Of a DNA stretch of 64,000 bases, positions 1-9,225 are shown one piece after another. The translations under genes and the position numbers were made by a program. Positions within the stretch are counted from its first letter, which is position 1; the number at the start of each line of letters is the position of its first letter. The notes beneath the pieces are model-generated. The model did not search any database. It had not been told where the DNA came from and saw nothing but the letters and a program-made list of their open reading frames with translations. Source of the stretch: Nonomuraea soli (GTDB lineage Bacteria; Actinomycetota; Actinomycetes; Streptosporangiales; Streptosporangiaceae); the NCBI RefSeq assembly GCF_013761175.1, contig NZ_JACDUR010000001.1, forward strand, positions 930,001-994,000, given 5' to 3'.

Positions 1-896
1 GCCTGGGCGGCGACGGCGACGAAACCCTCGGCGCCGGCCAGCCCCGTGACCTCCAGCCTGGGCAGGATGTCGCTGGGCTTGCCGTCGGTCAGCACGAGCC
101 GCACCAGCTCCTGGGCGATGCGGCCCTCCGGGCTGAGCCGGTCGTCCTGCCGCACCCGCTCCAGCGCCGCCACGGCCGCCAGCTCGCCCGCCAGCGCCTG
201 CCGCTCCTCCGGCCAGTCGTCGTAGGAACCCTCGAAGGCGACGAACCAGTCGGCCACCCGCGAGGTGGTCTGCTCGTCGACCGGGAAGATCGAGTAGCCG
301 CCGCGCACGCACGGCATGCGCTTGGCGGTGAGGAAGACGCGGGCCAGCATGGCCGCGGCGTCCGCGGCCAGCTCGGCGTTGCCCGACACGACCCGGCCCG
401 ACGCCGTCAGCACGGCGCACCGCATGCCCAGGTCGCGGCCGATCATCTCCAGCACGGGATCAAGCCCGGCGCCCGAGACGAGCTGCCGGTGCCGGTCGAG
501 CACGGCCTTGACGTCGGAGGCCCGCTCGCCCGACAACCGCCGCACGATGTGCTCGGTGACCTCGGCGAACCCGAGCGCCTGGGGCACGTGGAAGAGCGGC
601 ACCCGATGGCGGGCGCACGCCTCGACCAGGTCGGCGGGCAGCTCGCCGCTGGAGGCCTCGCACGCGCCCAGCGCCGACACGCCGGCGCGGGCCAGGGCCG
701 CCACGAAGGTCTCGCTGTCGGCCGGGCGGGTGCGCCAGACGAGCCCGGTCAGCACCAGCTCTCCACCGGTCAGGTAGCGGCCGGGATCGAGCAGGTCGGT
801 CGTCACCACCCAGCGGATGGGGCGGGCCAGCTCGTCGTGCCCGCTGAGCGCGGACAGGCCGAGCTCGGGCATCTCGAGCAGGGCTTGCAGTCGCAT
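1..896 (-). CDS. PucR-family transcriptional regulator, 3' part missing
   Basis: The frame begins at ATG 894-896 (MRLQALLEMPELGLSALSG) and runs off the left edge, so about 298 N-terminal residues are visible and the C-terminal helix-turn-helix is outside the window. The N-terminal part has the arrangement of the PucR purine-catabolism regulator domain, with RWVVTTDLLDPGRYLTGGEL near residue 25. Members of this family control purine degradation genes. It is divergent from the uraD-uraH-uricase operon with a gap of about 130 bp, which supports local control of that operon. That gap contains an 11-bp palindrome, CCAAGCCTTGG at 959-969, which could be an operator but is unproven. The missing C-terminus prevents certain assignment. 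Confidence 0.82.
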   Translation of the reverse strand, partial: MRLQALLEMPELGLSALSGHDELARPIRWVVTTDLLDPGRYLTGGELVLTGLVWRTRPADSETFVAALARAGVSALGACEASSGELPADLVEACARHRVPLFHVPQALGFAEVTEHIVRRLSGERASDVKAVLDRHRQLVSGAGLDPVLEMIGRDLGMRCAVLTASGRVVSGNAELAADAAAMLARVFLTAKRMPCVRGGYSIFPVDEQTTSRVADWFVAFEGSYDDWPEERQALAGELAAVAALERVRQDDRLSPEGRIAQELVRLVLTDGKPSDILPRLEVTGLAGAEGFVAVAAQ

Positions 897-1027
897 GTCT
901 ATTAGTAACGCACAGGTGAACGTGCAAAGAACTTGGAGCATGACACGAAAGGGCCAGGCCAAGCCTTGGGCTGTTTCGGAGTTCTCGCCGCTGGACCGGG
1001 CATGCCGGGCATGTGTGTACTGCTGGC

Positions 1028-1486
1028 ATGCCGATCGCTCCAACCGAGCAGGACCTGCTGACCTGCTGCGCCTCCCGGGCCTTCGCCCGGCATGTGGCCG
1101 CCCTGCGCCCCTACCGGGACCTGGCCCAGCTGACGACCGTGGCCGACGCCGCCGTGCGCGGCCTGGAGTGGCCGGACGTGCTGGAGGCGCTGGCCGCCCA
1201 CCCGCGCATCGGGGAGCGCGCCGCAGGCGCCGACCGTGAGGCCGCCTGGTCGCGCCAGGAGCAGTCGGGCGTGACCGACGGCACGCGCGCCGAGCTGGCC
1301 GAGGGCAACAAGGCCTACGAGGAGCGGTTCGGCCACGTGTACCTGATCTGCGCGACCGGCCTGAGCGGTGAGGAGATGCTGGCGCGGCTGCGCGAGCGGC
1401 TGCTCAACGACGCCGAGGCCGAGCAGGCCGTGGTCCGCGAGGAACTGGCCAAGATCACCCGACTGCGATTGGCGAAGATGCTGTGA
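1028..1486 (+). CDS. uraD: 2-oxo-4-hydroxy-4-carboxy-5-ureidoimidazoline (OHCU) decarboxylase
   Basis: This is the third step of urate oxidation, turning OHCU into S-allantoin. The product is 152 residues, normal for bacterial UraD. The segment AAHPRIGER near residue 55 carries the family's conserved His-Pro and Gly, including the proposed catalytic histidine. I chose ATG 1028 because the protein then begins MPIAPTEQDLLTCCASRAF. An in-frame GTG at 1013 would add five residues, and neither start has a clear ribosome binding site. It is first in a tightly packed operon and its stop overlaps the uraH start by 4 bp, implying translational coupling. Confidence 0.92.
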   Translation: MPIAPTEQDLLTCCASRAFARHVAALRPYRDLAQLTTVADAAVRGLEWPDVLEALAAHPRIGERAAGADREAAWSRQEQSGVTDGTRAELAEGNKAYEERFGHVYLICATGLSGEEMLARLRERLLNDAEAEQAVVREELAKITRLRLAKML

Positions 1487-1776
1487 GTTTCTCCAGTCAT
1501 GTTCTGAACGCGGCTAGCGGCCGCCCGGCCCAGGGCGTGCACGTACGGCTGGAGCACGAGGGGCAGACCGTCGCCGAGGGCCGCACCGACGAGGACGGCC
1601 GCGTCAAGGGCTGGAATCCGGGCCCAGGAGTCCACCGGGTGATCTTCACCGACCTGCCCTACCAGGACTTCTACCCCGAGGTGATCATCACCTTCCGGAT
1701 CGACGACCCCGCCCAGCACTACCACGTCCCCCTGCTGCTGAGCCCCTTCGCCTACTCCACCTACCGCGGGAGCTGA
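1483..1776 (+). CDS. uraH: 5-hydroxyisourate hydrolase (transthyretin-like)
   Basis: UraH opens 5-hydroxyisourate, the immediate product of uricase, to OHCU. The 97-residue protein has the transthyretin-like fold signatures: SSHVLNAASGRPAQGV at the N-terminus with the active-site histidine, and the invariant C-terminal YRGS. The start is GTG 1483, inside the uraD stop. Only 3 bp separate it from the uricase gene. Length and both termini match the family, so nothing looks truncated. Confidence 0.96.
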   Translation: MSFSSHVLNAASGRPAQGVHVRLEHEGQTVAEGRTDEDGRVKGWNPGPGVHRVIFTDLPYQDFYPEVIITFRIDDPAQHYHVPLLLSPFAYSTYRGS

Positions 1777-1779
1777 ACC

Positions 1780-2646
1780 GTGACCCTCCTCCTAGGCCCC
1801 AACAGGTACGGCAAAGCCGAGACCCGCCTGGTGCGGGTCGTCCGCGACGGCGACGTCCACCACCTCAAGGACATCAACGTCTCCTCCTCGCTCTCCGGCG
1901 AGATGGAGTCGGTGCACCTGACCGGCGACAACGCCGCGGTGCTGCCCACCGACACGCAGAAGAACACCGTCTACGCCTTCGCCAGGCGGCACGGCGTCGA
2001 CCAGATCGAGGACTTCGCGCTGCTGCTGGCCCGCCACTACGTCGACAGCCAGCCCACCATCCACCACGCCAGGGTCGAGATCGAGGAGTACGCCTGGGAG
2101 CGCATCCCGGCGACCGGCCACTCCTTCGTCCGCACCGGCCAGGAGGTGCGCACCTGCGTCGTGCACTACGACCGCGACGGCTCGGTCAGCGTCGTGTCGG
2201 GGCTGAAGGACCTGGTGGTGCTCAACTCCACCGGCTCGGAGTTCCACGGCTACATCGTCGACGGCTACACGACACTGAAGCCGACCACCGACCGCATCCT
2301 CGCCACCGCGGTGACGGCGCGGTGGCGGCACTCCGTTACCGACGTGGATTTCGGGAAATCATACGCTGAAGTGCGGAAACTCCTGTTGGAGGCCTTCGCC
2401 GACACGCACAGCCTGTCCCTGCAGCAGACGTTGTACGCGATGGGGCGGCGGGCCCTGGAGGCCAGGCCCGAAGTGTGCGAGATCAGGTTCGCGATGCCGA
2501 ACAAGCACCACTTCCTGGTGGATCTGGAGCCCTTCGGACTCGACAACGACAACGAGGTGTTCTACGCGGCCGACCGGCCCTACGGGCTGATCGAGGGCAC
2601 GGTGCTGCGCGAGGACGCCCCTGACGCCGGACAGGCGTGGGAGTGA
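1780..2646 (+). CDS. pucL: Urate oxidase (uricase)
   Basis: Cofactor-independent uricase oxidises urate to 5-hydroxyisourate with O2. The protein is 288 residues from GTG 1780. It starts LLGPNRYGKAETRLVRV, which holds the catalytic lysine, and contains TDTQKNTVYAFARRHG with the active-site threonine. Later segments such as TGSEFHGYIVDGYTTL and EIRFAMPNKHHFLVDL fit the second half of the tandem T-fold. It lies between uraH and the xanthine dehydrogenase genes, so the operon order reflects the whole xanthine-to-allantoin route. Confidence 0.96.
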   Translation: MTLLLGPNRYGKAETRLVRVVRDGDVHHLKDINVSSSLSGEMESVHLTGDNAAVLPTDTQKNTVYAFARRHGVDQIEDFALLLARHYVDSQPTIHHARVEIEEYAWERIPATGHSFVRTGQEVRTCVVHYDRDGSVSVVSGLKDLVVLNSTGSEFHGYIVDGYTTLKPTTDRILATAVTARWRHSVTDVDFGKSYAEVRKLLLEAFADTHSLSLQQTLYAMGRRALEARPEVCEIRFAMPNKHHFLVDLEPFGLDNDNEVFYAADRPYGLIEGTVLREDAPDAGQAWE

Positions 2647-2651
2647 CGGGC

Positions 2652-3509
2652 ATGGACTTTCTGCGACCTTCGAGCTGGGACGAGGCACTGGCCATGAAGG
2701 CCGGGACGCCCGGCGCCGTACCCATCCAGGGTGGCACCGACGTCATGGTCGAGATCAACTTCGACGTGCACAGGCCCGCCGCGCTGCTCGACCTCAACCA
2801 GGTGCCCGAGCTGTTCACCTGGGAGCGGATCGACGGCTCCTACCGGGTCGGCGCCGGCGTGCCGTACGTGCAGATCATCGCCGAGCTCGGCCACGAGCTG
2901 CCCGGGCTGGCCCAGGCGGCGCGCACGGTCGGCTCGCCGCAGATCCGCAACCGCGGCACCGTCGGCGGCAACCTCGGCGCGGCCTCGCCCGCCGGCGACA
3001 GCCACCCGCCGCTGCTGGCCGGCGACGCGATCATCGAGGTGGCCTCGGCCGCCGGCACCCGCATGATCCCCGCCCACGAGTTCTACCTCGGGGTCAAGAA
3101 GTCGGCGCTGCGGCCGGACGAGCTGATCAGGGCGTTCTGGATGAAGCCCGCCGACGGGCCGCAGTACTTCTCCAAGGTCGGCACCCGCAACGCCATGGTC
3201 ATCGCGGTCTGCTCCTTCGCCGTCGCCCTGCACCCCTCGGAGCGGCGCGTCGGCACCGGCATCGGCTCGGCCGCGCCCACGCCGCGCAGGGCCCTCGAAG
3301 CGGAGGCGTTCCTCGCCGAGTCGCTCGACTGGGAGGCGCGCATGGATCCCGAGGTGCTGCGCCGCTTCGGTGAGCTCGTCGCGGCCGCCGCCTCGCCGAT
3401 CGACGACGTGCGCGGCACGGCCGACTACCGCAGGCACGCCCTGGCGGTCATGGCCCGCAGGACCCTGACCTGGGCCTGGAACGACTACCGGAAGGTTCGT
3501 GCGGCATGA
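2652..3509 (+). CDS. Xanthine dehydrogenase, FAD-binding subunit
   Basis: This is the medium (CoxM-type) flavoprotein subunit of a three-subunit molybdenum hydroxylase; it passes electrons from the iron-sulfur centres to the acceptor. The 285-residue protein starts at ATG 2652 (MDFLRPSSWDEALAMKAG). It shows the FAD-binding PIQGGTDVMVEIN near residue 30 and the second FAD motif RNRGTVGGNLGAASPAGD near residue 105. A C-terminal CO-dehydrogenase flavoprotein domain follows. It begins 5 bp after the uricase stop and overlaps the next gene by 4 bp, typical of an obligate complex. Confidence 0.94.
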   Translation: MDFLRPSSWDEALAMKAGTPGAVPIQGGTDVMVEINFDVHRPAALLDLNQVPELFTWERIDGSYRVGAGVPYVQIIAELGHELPGLAQAARTVGSPQIRNRGTVGGNLGAASPAGDSHPPLLAGDAIIEVASAAGTRMIPAHEFYLGVKKSALRPDELIRAFWMKPADGPQYFSKVGTRNAMVIAVCSFAVALHPSERRVGTGIGSAAPTPRRALEAEAFLAESLDWEARMDPEVLRRFGELVAAAASPIDDVRGTADYRRHALAVMARRTLTWAWNDYRKVRAA

Positions 3510-3979
3510 GAGTGAACTTCACCGTCAACGGCCGCGCCGAGGCCGTCGACGACGTCTGGGAAGGCGAGAGCCTGCTGTACGTGCTCAGGGAGCGCGTCGG
3601 GCTGCCCGGCTCGAAGAACGCCTGCGAGCAGGGCGAGTGCGGATCGTGCACGGTCTACCTGGACGGCACGCCGGTGTGCTCCTGCCTGGTCGCGGCCGGG
3701 CAGGTCGAGGGGCGCACGGTGCGGACCGTGGAGGGCCTGGCCACCGAGGACGGGCTCGACCCCGTGCAGGAGGCCTTCGTGGAGTGCGGGGCGGTGCAGT
3801 GCGGCTTCTGCACCCCGGGCCTGATCGTGCAGGCGCACGACCTCATCGACCGCGTGCCGGACCCGTCCGACGCCGAGATCCGCGAGGCCCTGGCGGGCAA
3901 CCTGTGCCGCTGCACGGGCTACGAGAAGATCCTCGACGCCGTACGGCTCGCCGCCTCGCGGAAGGCCGTCAGCTCGTGA
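3506..3979 (+). CDS. Xanthine dehydrogenase, 2Fe-2S subunit
   Basis: This small 157-residue subunit carries two 2Fe-2S clusters. The plant-type ferredoxin cluster ligands are in CEQGECGSCTVYLDG, with a further Cys in CSCLVAAG. The second, helical cluster uses CGFCTPGLIVQA and CRCTGYEKIL. All expected cysteines are visible. The start ATG overlaps the FAD gene stop (ATGA), and the stop overlaps the deaminase GTG by 4 bp. It relays electrons between the molybdenum subunit (5349-7646) and the FAD subunit. Confidence 0.96.
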   Translation: MRVNFTVNGRAEAVDDVWEGESLLYVLRERVGLPGSKNACEQGECGSCTVYLDGTPVCSCLVAAGQVEGRTVRTVEGLATEDGLDPVQEAFVECGAVQCGFCTPGLIVQAHDLIDRVPDPSDAEIREALAGNLCRCTGYEKILDAVRLAASRKAVSS

Positions 3980-5352
3980 TCATCGAAAACGTCTACATCG
4001 CCCCGGTCGCGGGCGCCGAGATCGAGTCCGGCTACATCCGCATCGAGGGCGACAGGATCGCCGACCTCGGCCCCATGACCCAGGCGCACGCCGTACCCGG
4101 TGAGCGCATCGACGGGCGCGGCATGCTGGCCACCCCCGGCCTGGTCAACACCCACCACCACCTCTACCAGTGGGCCTCGCAGGGCCTGGCGCAGGACGCC
4201 ACGCTCTTCGAATGGCTGGTGGCGCTCTACCAGGTGTGGGCGGCCATGGACGCCGAGGTCGTGCACGGCGCCGCCTCCGCCGGGCTCGGCTACCTGGCCC
4301 TGTCGGGCTGCACCCTGTCGAGCGACCACCACTACGTCTTCCCCAAGGGCCGGGGCGACCTGTTCGCCGCCGAGATCGAGGCCGCGCGGAGCATCGGGCT
4401 GCGCTTCCACCCGGCGCGCGGCTCCATGGACCGCGGCCAGTCGCAGGGCGGCCTGCCCCCGGACGTCGTCGTCGAGCGGCTCGACGAGATCCTGGCCGCC
4501 ACCGCCGAGGCCATCGACATCTACCACGACCCCTCCTTCTCCTCGAAGCTGCGGATCGCGGTCGCGCCCTGCTCGCCGTTCTCCGTCAGCCGCGACCTCA
4601 TGACCGAGGCCGCCTCGCTGGCCAGGGGCAAGGGCGTGCGGCTGCACACCCACCTGGCCGAGACGGTCGACGAGGAGGAGCACTGCCTGGAGCAGTTCGG
4701 GCTGCGGCCGGTCGACTACATGGAGAAGCTCGGCTGGCTCGGGCCCGACGTGTGGTTCGCCCACAGCGTGCACCTGTCCGACGCCGACATCGACAAGTTC
4801 GCCCGCACCGGCACCGGCTCGGCCCACTGCCCCTCCTCCAACGGGCGGCTGGGCGCGGGCATCGCGAGGGTCTCGGAGATGCTCAGGCGCGGCGCCAACG
4901 TCGGGCTCGGCGTCGACGGCAACGCCTCAAGCGAGCTGACCCCGATGGCGGGCGAGATGCGCCAGGCGATGCTCTTCCAGCGCGCCAGGTACGGCCCGAC
5001 CGCGCTGACCGCCCGGCAGGCGCTGGAGATGGCCACCCTCGGCGGCGCACGCAACCTGGGCCGCCAGGGCGAGCTCGGCACGCTGGAGGTGGGCAAGCTC
5101 GCCGACATCGCGCTGTGGCGCGTCGACGGCCCCTTCACCTCGGCCGTCGCCGACCCGGTCGCGGCCCTGGTCTTCGGGCCGCAGCCGCCGCTGGCCAGGC
5201 TGCTCGTCGGCGGCGAGACCGTCGTGCAAGACGACGAGCTGAAGACCGTCTCCCAGGACCACGTCGGCCGGCTGGGCGCCGAGGCCTCGCGCCGGCTGCT
5301 GGCGCTGGCCGAGAAGAAGGGCATCACCGCCCAGAAGGAGGTGCACCAGTGA
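3976..5352 (+). CDS. 8-oxoguanine / guanine deaminase (amidohydrolase)
   Basis: This 458-residue amidohydrolase belongs to the guanine/8-oxoguanine deaminase and chlorohydrolase group. The metal site is visible: VNTHHHLYQWASQGLAQD near residue 55, HTHLAET near 220, FAHSVHL near 260 and VDGNASSEL near 312. Deaminating guanine would give xanthine for the surrounding dehydrogenase; 8-oxoguanine would give urate. The GTG start at 3976 overlaps the previous stop, and the stop overlaps the next GTG by 4 bp. The gene is thus embedded between two XDH subunit genes. The substrate cannot be fixed from sequence. Confidence 0.88.
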   Translation: MIIENVYIAPVAGAEIESGYIRIEGDRIADLGPMTQAHAVPGERIDGRGMLATPGLVNTHHHLYQWASQGLAQDATLFEWLVALYQVWAAMDAEVVHGAASAGLGYLALSGCTLSSDHHYVFPKGRGDLFAAEIEAARSIGLRFHPARGSMDRGQSQGGLPPDVVVERLDEILAATAEAIDIYHDPSFSSKLRIAVAPCSPFSVSRDLMTEAASLARGKGVRLHTHLAETVDEEEHCLEQFGLRPVDYMEKLGWLGPDVWFAHSVHLSDADIDKFARTGTGSAHCPSSNGRLGAGIARVSEMLRRGANVGLGVDGNASSELTPMAGEMRQAMLFQRARYGPTALTARQALEMATLGGARNLGRQGELGTLEVGKLADIALWRVDGPFTSAVADPVAALVFGPQPPLARLLVGGETVVQDDELKTVSQDHVGRLGAEASRRLLALAEKKGITAQKEVHQ

Positions 5353-7646
5353 CCACGCCGCTTCGCGCGCCTCGCGAGATCGCCGCCCCCGGCAACGGGG
5401 GAGTGGGCGACAGCCCGCTGCGGCCCGACGGGACACTCAAGGTCCGCGGCGAGTTCGCCTACTCCAGCGACCTGTGGATCGAGGGCATGTTGTGGGGCGC
5501 GACGCTCCGCAGCCCGCACCCGCGCGCCCGCATCGTCTCCATGGACATCGGGCTCGCCCTGGCCATGAACGGCGTGCACGCCGTCCTGACCCACGACGAC
5601 GTGCCGGGACGCAAGCACTACGGCCTCGACCTCACCTGGGACCAGCCGGTCCTGGCCATCGGCGAGGTGCGCCACCAGGGCGAGCCGATCGCGCTCGTCG
5701 CCGCCGACCACCCGGAGATCGCCCGCCGCGCCCTGAAGGCGATCGCGATCGAGTGGGAGGTGCTCGAACCCCTCACCGACGCCCGCAGGGCCGCCTTCGA
5801 CCCCACCTACCCGCAGGTGCAGGAGCGCCCCAACCCCGCCCGCTACCAGCCGGTGCGCTTCGGCGACGTCGAGTCGGTGCGCGACCGGGCCGAGGTCGTC
5901 GTCACCGGCACCTACGAGGTCGGCATCCAGGACCAGGCCTTCCTCGGGCCCGAGTCCGGCCTGGCGGTGCCGCGCGAGGACGGCGGGCTCGACCTGTACG
6001 TCGCCACCCAGTGGATGCACAACGACCTCAAGCAGATCGGGCCGTGCCTGGGCCTGACCGACGAGCAGATCCACATGACGCTCTCGGGCGTCGGCGGAGC
6101 GTTCGGCGGGCGCGAGGACCTGTCGATGCAGATCCACGCCGGCATGCTCGCCCTGCGCACCGGGCGGCCCATCAAGATCGTGTACAACCGCGAGGAGTCG
6201 TTCTTCGGCCACGTGCACCGGCACCCGGCCGAGATGCGCTACGAGTACGGCGCCACGCGCGACGGCAGGATCCTCTACGCCGACGTGGAGATCCTCCTCG
6301 ACGGAGGCGCCTACACCAGCGCCACCCTCAACGTCGTGGGCAACGCCGCCTCCCTGGGCGTCGGGCCGTACGCCATCCCGAACGTCAAGATCGACACCTA
6401 CGGCGTCTACACCAACAACCCGCCCTGCGGCGCCATGCGCGGCTTCGGCGCGGTCCAAGCGTGCTTCGCCTACGAGTCGATGATGGACAAGCTCGGCGCC
6501 GCCTGCGGCATCGACCCCGTCACCATCCGCCAGATCAACGCCGCCTCCCAGGGCACGCCCCTGGCCACCGGCCAGATCATCTGGGCCCCGCTGCCCATGG
6601 CCGAGATGCTGGAGCAGGCCAGGCGGCTGCCCATGCCCGCACCGCTCGACGCCTCCGACATCCGCAACCTGCCGGGCGGCGCCTCCCAGACGACGCACGG
6701 CGAGGGCGTACGGCGGGGCGTCGGCTACGGGGTCGGGCTCAAGAACATCTGCTTCTCCGAAGGCTACGACGACTACTCCACCGCCCGCGTGCGGCTGGAG
6801 GTCATCGGCGGCGTCGCCACCGCCCTCGTGCACACCGCCGCCGCCGAGGTCGGCCAGGGACTGGTCACCGTCGAGGCCCAGATCGCTCGCACCGAGCTGG
6901 GAATCGAGCACGTGGTCATCCACCCGGCCGACAACGGCGTCGACAGCGCCGGGTCCAGCTCCGCCTCCCGCCAGACGTACATGACCGGAGGCGCGGTCAA
7001 GACCGCGTGCGAAGCCGTACGGCAGGAGCTGTTCGCGCGGGTGCCCGGCGGCCACACCGACCTGTCGCTCGTCGGCGGGAAGATCGTCTCGGAGAGCATG
7101 GGCGTGCTGGCGGCCATCGAGGACGTCCTCGGCGAGGACGCCATCGAGGAGACCAGGCGCTTCCACCACCACCCCACCACCGGCATGGACAAGCGGACCG
7201 GGCAGGGCGACACCCACGCCCAGCTCGGCCTGTGCGTGCACCGGGCCGTCGTCGACGTCGACGTCGAGCTCGGCCTGGTCAAGGTGGTCGAGCTGGCGGC
7301 CGTCCAGGACGTCGGCAAGATCATCAACCGCCTGTCGCTCGAAGGCCAGATCCACGGCGGCACCGCCCAGGGCCTGGGCCTGGCGGTGATGGAGGAGATC
7401 GTGGTGCGCGACGGCAAGGTCCGCAACCCCTCCTTCACCGACTACCTCATCCCGACGATCCTCGACATGCCGCCCATGCGGCTGGAGATCCTCGAGAACG
7501 CCGACCCGCGCGCCCCCTACGGCCTGCGCGGCGCCGGAGAGCCACCCACGCTCTCCTCCACGCCCGCCGTCGTCGCGGCCATCCGCGACGCCACCGGCCT
7601 GGACCTCACCCGGGTCCCCGTACGGCCGGAACACCTCACGGAGTGA
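5349..7646 (+). CDS. Xanthine dehydrogenase, molybdopterin-binding subunit
   Basis: This large catalytic subunit hydroxylates hypoxanthine and xanthine at the Mo centre. It has 765 residues from GTG 5349. Family landmarks are the a/b hammerhead domain at the N-terminus, GVGGAFGGREDLSMQIHAG near residue 248, GAMRGFGAVQACFAYES near 362, and the C-terminal LRGAGEPPTLSSTPAV near 727 with the catalytic glutamate. It is the last gene of the compact operon that begins at uraD. The gap to the permease gene holds a strong hairpin. Confidence 0.95.
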   Translation: MTTPLRAPREIAAPGNGGVGDSPLRPDGTLKVRGEFAYSSDLWIEGMLWGATLRSPHPRARIVSMDIGLALAMNGVHAVLTHDDVPGRKHYGLDLTWDQPVLAIGEVRHQGEPIALVAADHPEIARRALKAIAIEWEVLEPLTDARRAAFDPTYPQVQERPNPARYQPVRFGDVESVRDRAEVVVTGTYEVGIQDQAFLGPESGLAVPREDGGLDLYVATQWMHNDLKQIGPCLGLTDEQIHMTLSGVGGAFGGREDLSMQIHAGMLALRTGRPIKIVYNREESFFGHVHRHPAEMRYEYGATRDGRILYADVEILLDGGAYTSATLNVVGNAASLGVGPYAIPNVKIDTYGVYTNNPPCGAMRGFGAVQACFAYESMMDKLGAACGIDPVTIRQINAASQGTPLATGQIIWAPLPMAEMLEQARRLPMPAPLDASDIRNLPGGASQTTHGEGVRRGVGYGVGLKNICFSEGYDDYSTARVRLEVIGGVATALVHTAAAEVGQGLVTVEAQIARTELGIEHVVIHPADNGVDSAGSSSASRQTYMTGGAVKTACEAVRQELFARVPGGHTDLSLVGGKIVSESMGVLAAIEDVLGEDAIEETRRFHHHPTTGMDKRTGQGDTHAQLGLCVHRAVVDVDVELGLVKVVELAAVQDVGKIINRLSLEGQIHGGTAQGLGLAVMEEIVVRDGKVRNPSFTDYLIPTILDMPPMRLEILENADPRAPYGLRGAGEPPTLSSTPAVVAAIRDATGLDLTRVPVRPEHLTE

Positions 7647-7708
7647 TCCCTGCTCCGGGTTAGTTGATCAACAGGGGCAGTCCCCCAGCGGCTCCACAAC
7701 CAACCCGA

Positions 7709-7735
7709 GCGGCAGGACTCGACGAGTCCTGCCGC
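7709..7735 (+). terminator. Perfect hairpin after the XDH operon
   Basis: A 12-bp perfect stem (left arm GCGGCAGGACTC) with a 3-nt loop lies between the XDH molybdenum subunit gene and the permease. There is no T-run, which is common for actinomycete terminators. It sits only 33 bp before the permease start, so it could also act as an attenuator. A short palindrome, GTTGATCAAC, lies upstream near 7662. Confidence 0.6.
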
Positions 7736-7767
7736 CGGTCGACCACGCCCTTAGGAGGGCCCGACCG

Positions 7768-9162
7768 ATGACCCAGCTCCAATCCCCGCCCACCACCGGC
7801 CTCGACCGGTTCTTCCAGATCACCCCGCGCGGCAGCACCGTCGGCCGGGAGGTGCGCGGCGGCATCACGACCTTCGTGGCCGTCGCCTACGTCATCCTGC
7901 TCGTGCCGATCATCCTGTCCGGCGCGAAGGACGTCACCGGCGCCTCGCTGACCATCCCGCAGCTCACCACCGCCGTGGCGTTGTCGGCCGCCATCACCAC
8001 CATCCTCATGGGACTGGTCGGCAACGCGCCCTTCGCCCTGGCCTCCGGCCTCGGCATCGCCCCCGTCGTCGCCTTCCAGGCAGCGCCCCACATGACCTGG
8101 TCGCAGGCGATGGGCCTGGTCGTGCTCGAAGGCGTCGTCATCGTCATCCTCGCGCTGACCGGCGTCCGGCAGCTGATCATGGACGCGATCCCCACCCCGA
8201 TCAAACACGCCATCGGCGTCGGCATCGGCATGTTCATCGCCCTCATCGGCCTCGTCGACGCCGGCTTCGTCGGCAAGGGCGCGGGCACCCCCGTCACCCT
8301 CGGCGAAGGCGGCCACCTCGTCGGCTGGCCGATGGTCGTCTTCTGCGCCGGCCTGCTGCTCACCTTCGCGCTCTACGTGCGGCGGGTGCCCGGCGCGATC
8401 CTCATCGGCATCGTCGCCTCCACCACGCTGGCCATCGTCGTCAACGCCCTGGTCTCCGGCATCAAGTGGCCCGGCGTCGTGCAGCCCACCATGCCCTCCG
8501 ACATCGTCGCCCTGCCCGACTTCGGGCTCTTCCTCGACATCGACCTGTTCGGCGGATTCGCCCAGGCCGGCCCCCTGACCGCACTCGTGGTGCTCTTCAC
8601 CCTGGTGCTGTCGGGCTTCTTCGACGCCATGGGCACCATCCTCGGCGTCGGCGAAGCGGCCGACATGGCCGACTCCCAGGGCCGCATCCGCGGCATCGGC
8701 AAGATCCTCACCATCGACGGCTTCGGCGCCATCATCGGCGGCGCCACCGGCGGCTCGGCCAACACCATCGTCGTCGAGTCGGCGGCGGGAGTAGGGGAGG
8801 GCGCTCGCACCGGCCTCGCCAGCCTCGTCACCGGCACCCTCTTCGCCGGCGCCATGTTCCTCACCCCGCTGGCCGCCGTCGTCCCCGCCCAGGCAGCCGC
8901 GCCCGCCCTCGTCCTGGTCGGCGCGCTCATGATGACCGCCGTCCGCAAGATCGAATGGGACGACCTGGACCTGGCCATCCCCGCCTTCCTCACCATCTCG
9001 CTGATGCCGTTCACCTACTCCATCACCAACGGGGTCGGCGCCGGCGTCATCGCCTACACGGTGATCAAGGCCGCCCGCGGGCGGCTCGACCAGATCCACT
9101 GGCTGCTGTGGGTGATCAGCCTGATCTTCGTGGGCTACTTCGGGATCGGCATCCTCAGCTGA
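7768..9162 (+). CDS. NCS2 (AzgA-type) purine permease
   Basis: This membrane transporter of 464 residues probably imports hypoxanthine, guanine or adenine by proton symport. The N-terminus LDRFFQITPRGSTVGREVRG leads directly into the first membrane helix with TTFVAVAYVILLVP, as in the AzgA branch of NCS2. Further hallmarks are GLVGNAPFALASGLGIAPVV and GFFDAMGTILGVGEAADMAD, then GGATGGSANTIVVESAAGVG. Around 12 or more hydrophobic segments are evident. The start has a good ribosome binding site (AGGAGG at 7753-7758). It follows the XDH operon and supplies its substrate. Confidence 0.92.
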   Translation: MTQLQSPPTTGLDRFFQITPRGSTVGREVRGGITTFVAVAYVILLVPIILSGAKDVTGASLTIPQLTTAVALSAAITTILMGLVGNAPFALASGLGIAPVVAFQAAPHMTWSQAMGLVVLEGVVIVILALTGVRQLIMDAIPTPIKHAIGVGIGMFIALIGLVDAGFVGKGAGTPVTLGEGGHLVGWPMVVFCAGLLLTFALYVRRVPGAILIGIVASTTLAIVVNALVSGIKWPGVVQPTMPSDIVALPDFGLFLDIDLFGGFAQAGPLTALVVLFTLVLSGFFDAMGTILGVGEAADMADSQGRIRGIGKILTIDGFGAIIGGATGGSANTIVVESAAGVGEGARTGLASLVTGTLFAGAMFLTPLAAVVPAQAAAPALVLVGALMMTAVRKIEWDDLDLAIPAFLTISLMPFTYSITNGVGAGVIAYTVIKAARGRLDQIHWLLWVISLIFVGYFGIGILS

Positions 9163-9225
9163 TCCGGCGGTGCGGGCCGCGCCCGTCACCCCGGCGCGGC
9201 CCCCTCTTCTCGTAAGGAGCACGTC

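Noticed and set aside
4716-7634. A 972-codon open frame on the minus strand across the XDH Mo-subunit gene
   Set aside because: Its product is an artefact of high GC (Gly/Val/Ala/Asp-rich, no known domain), while the plus strand encodes a complete XDH subunit with its catalytic motifs.
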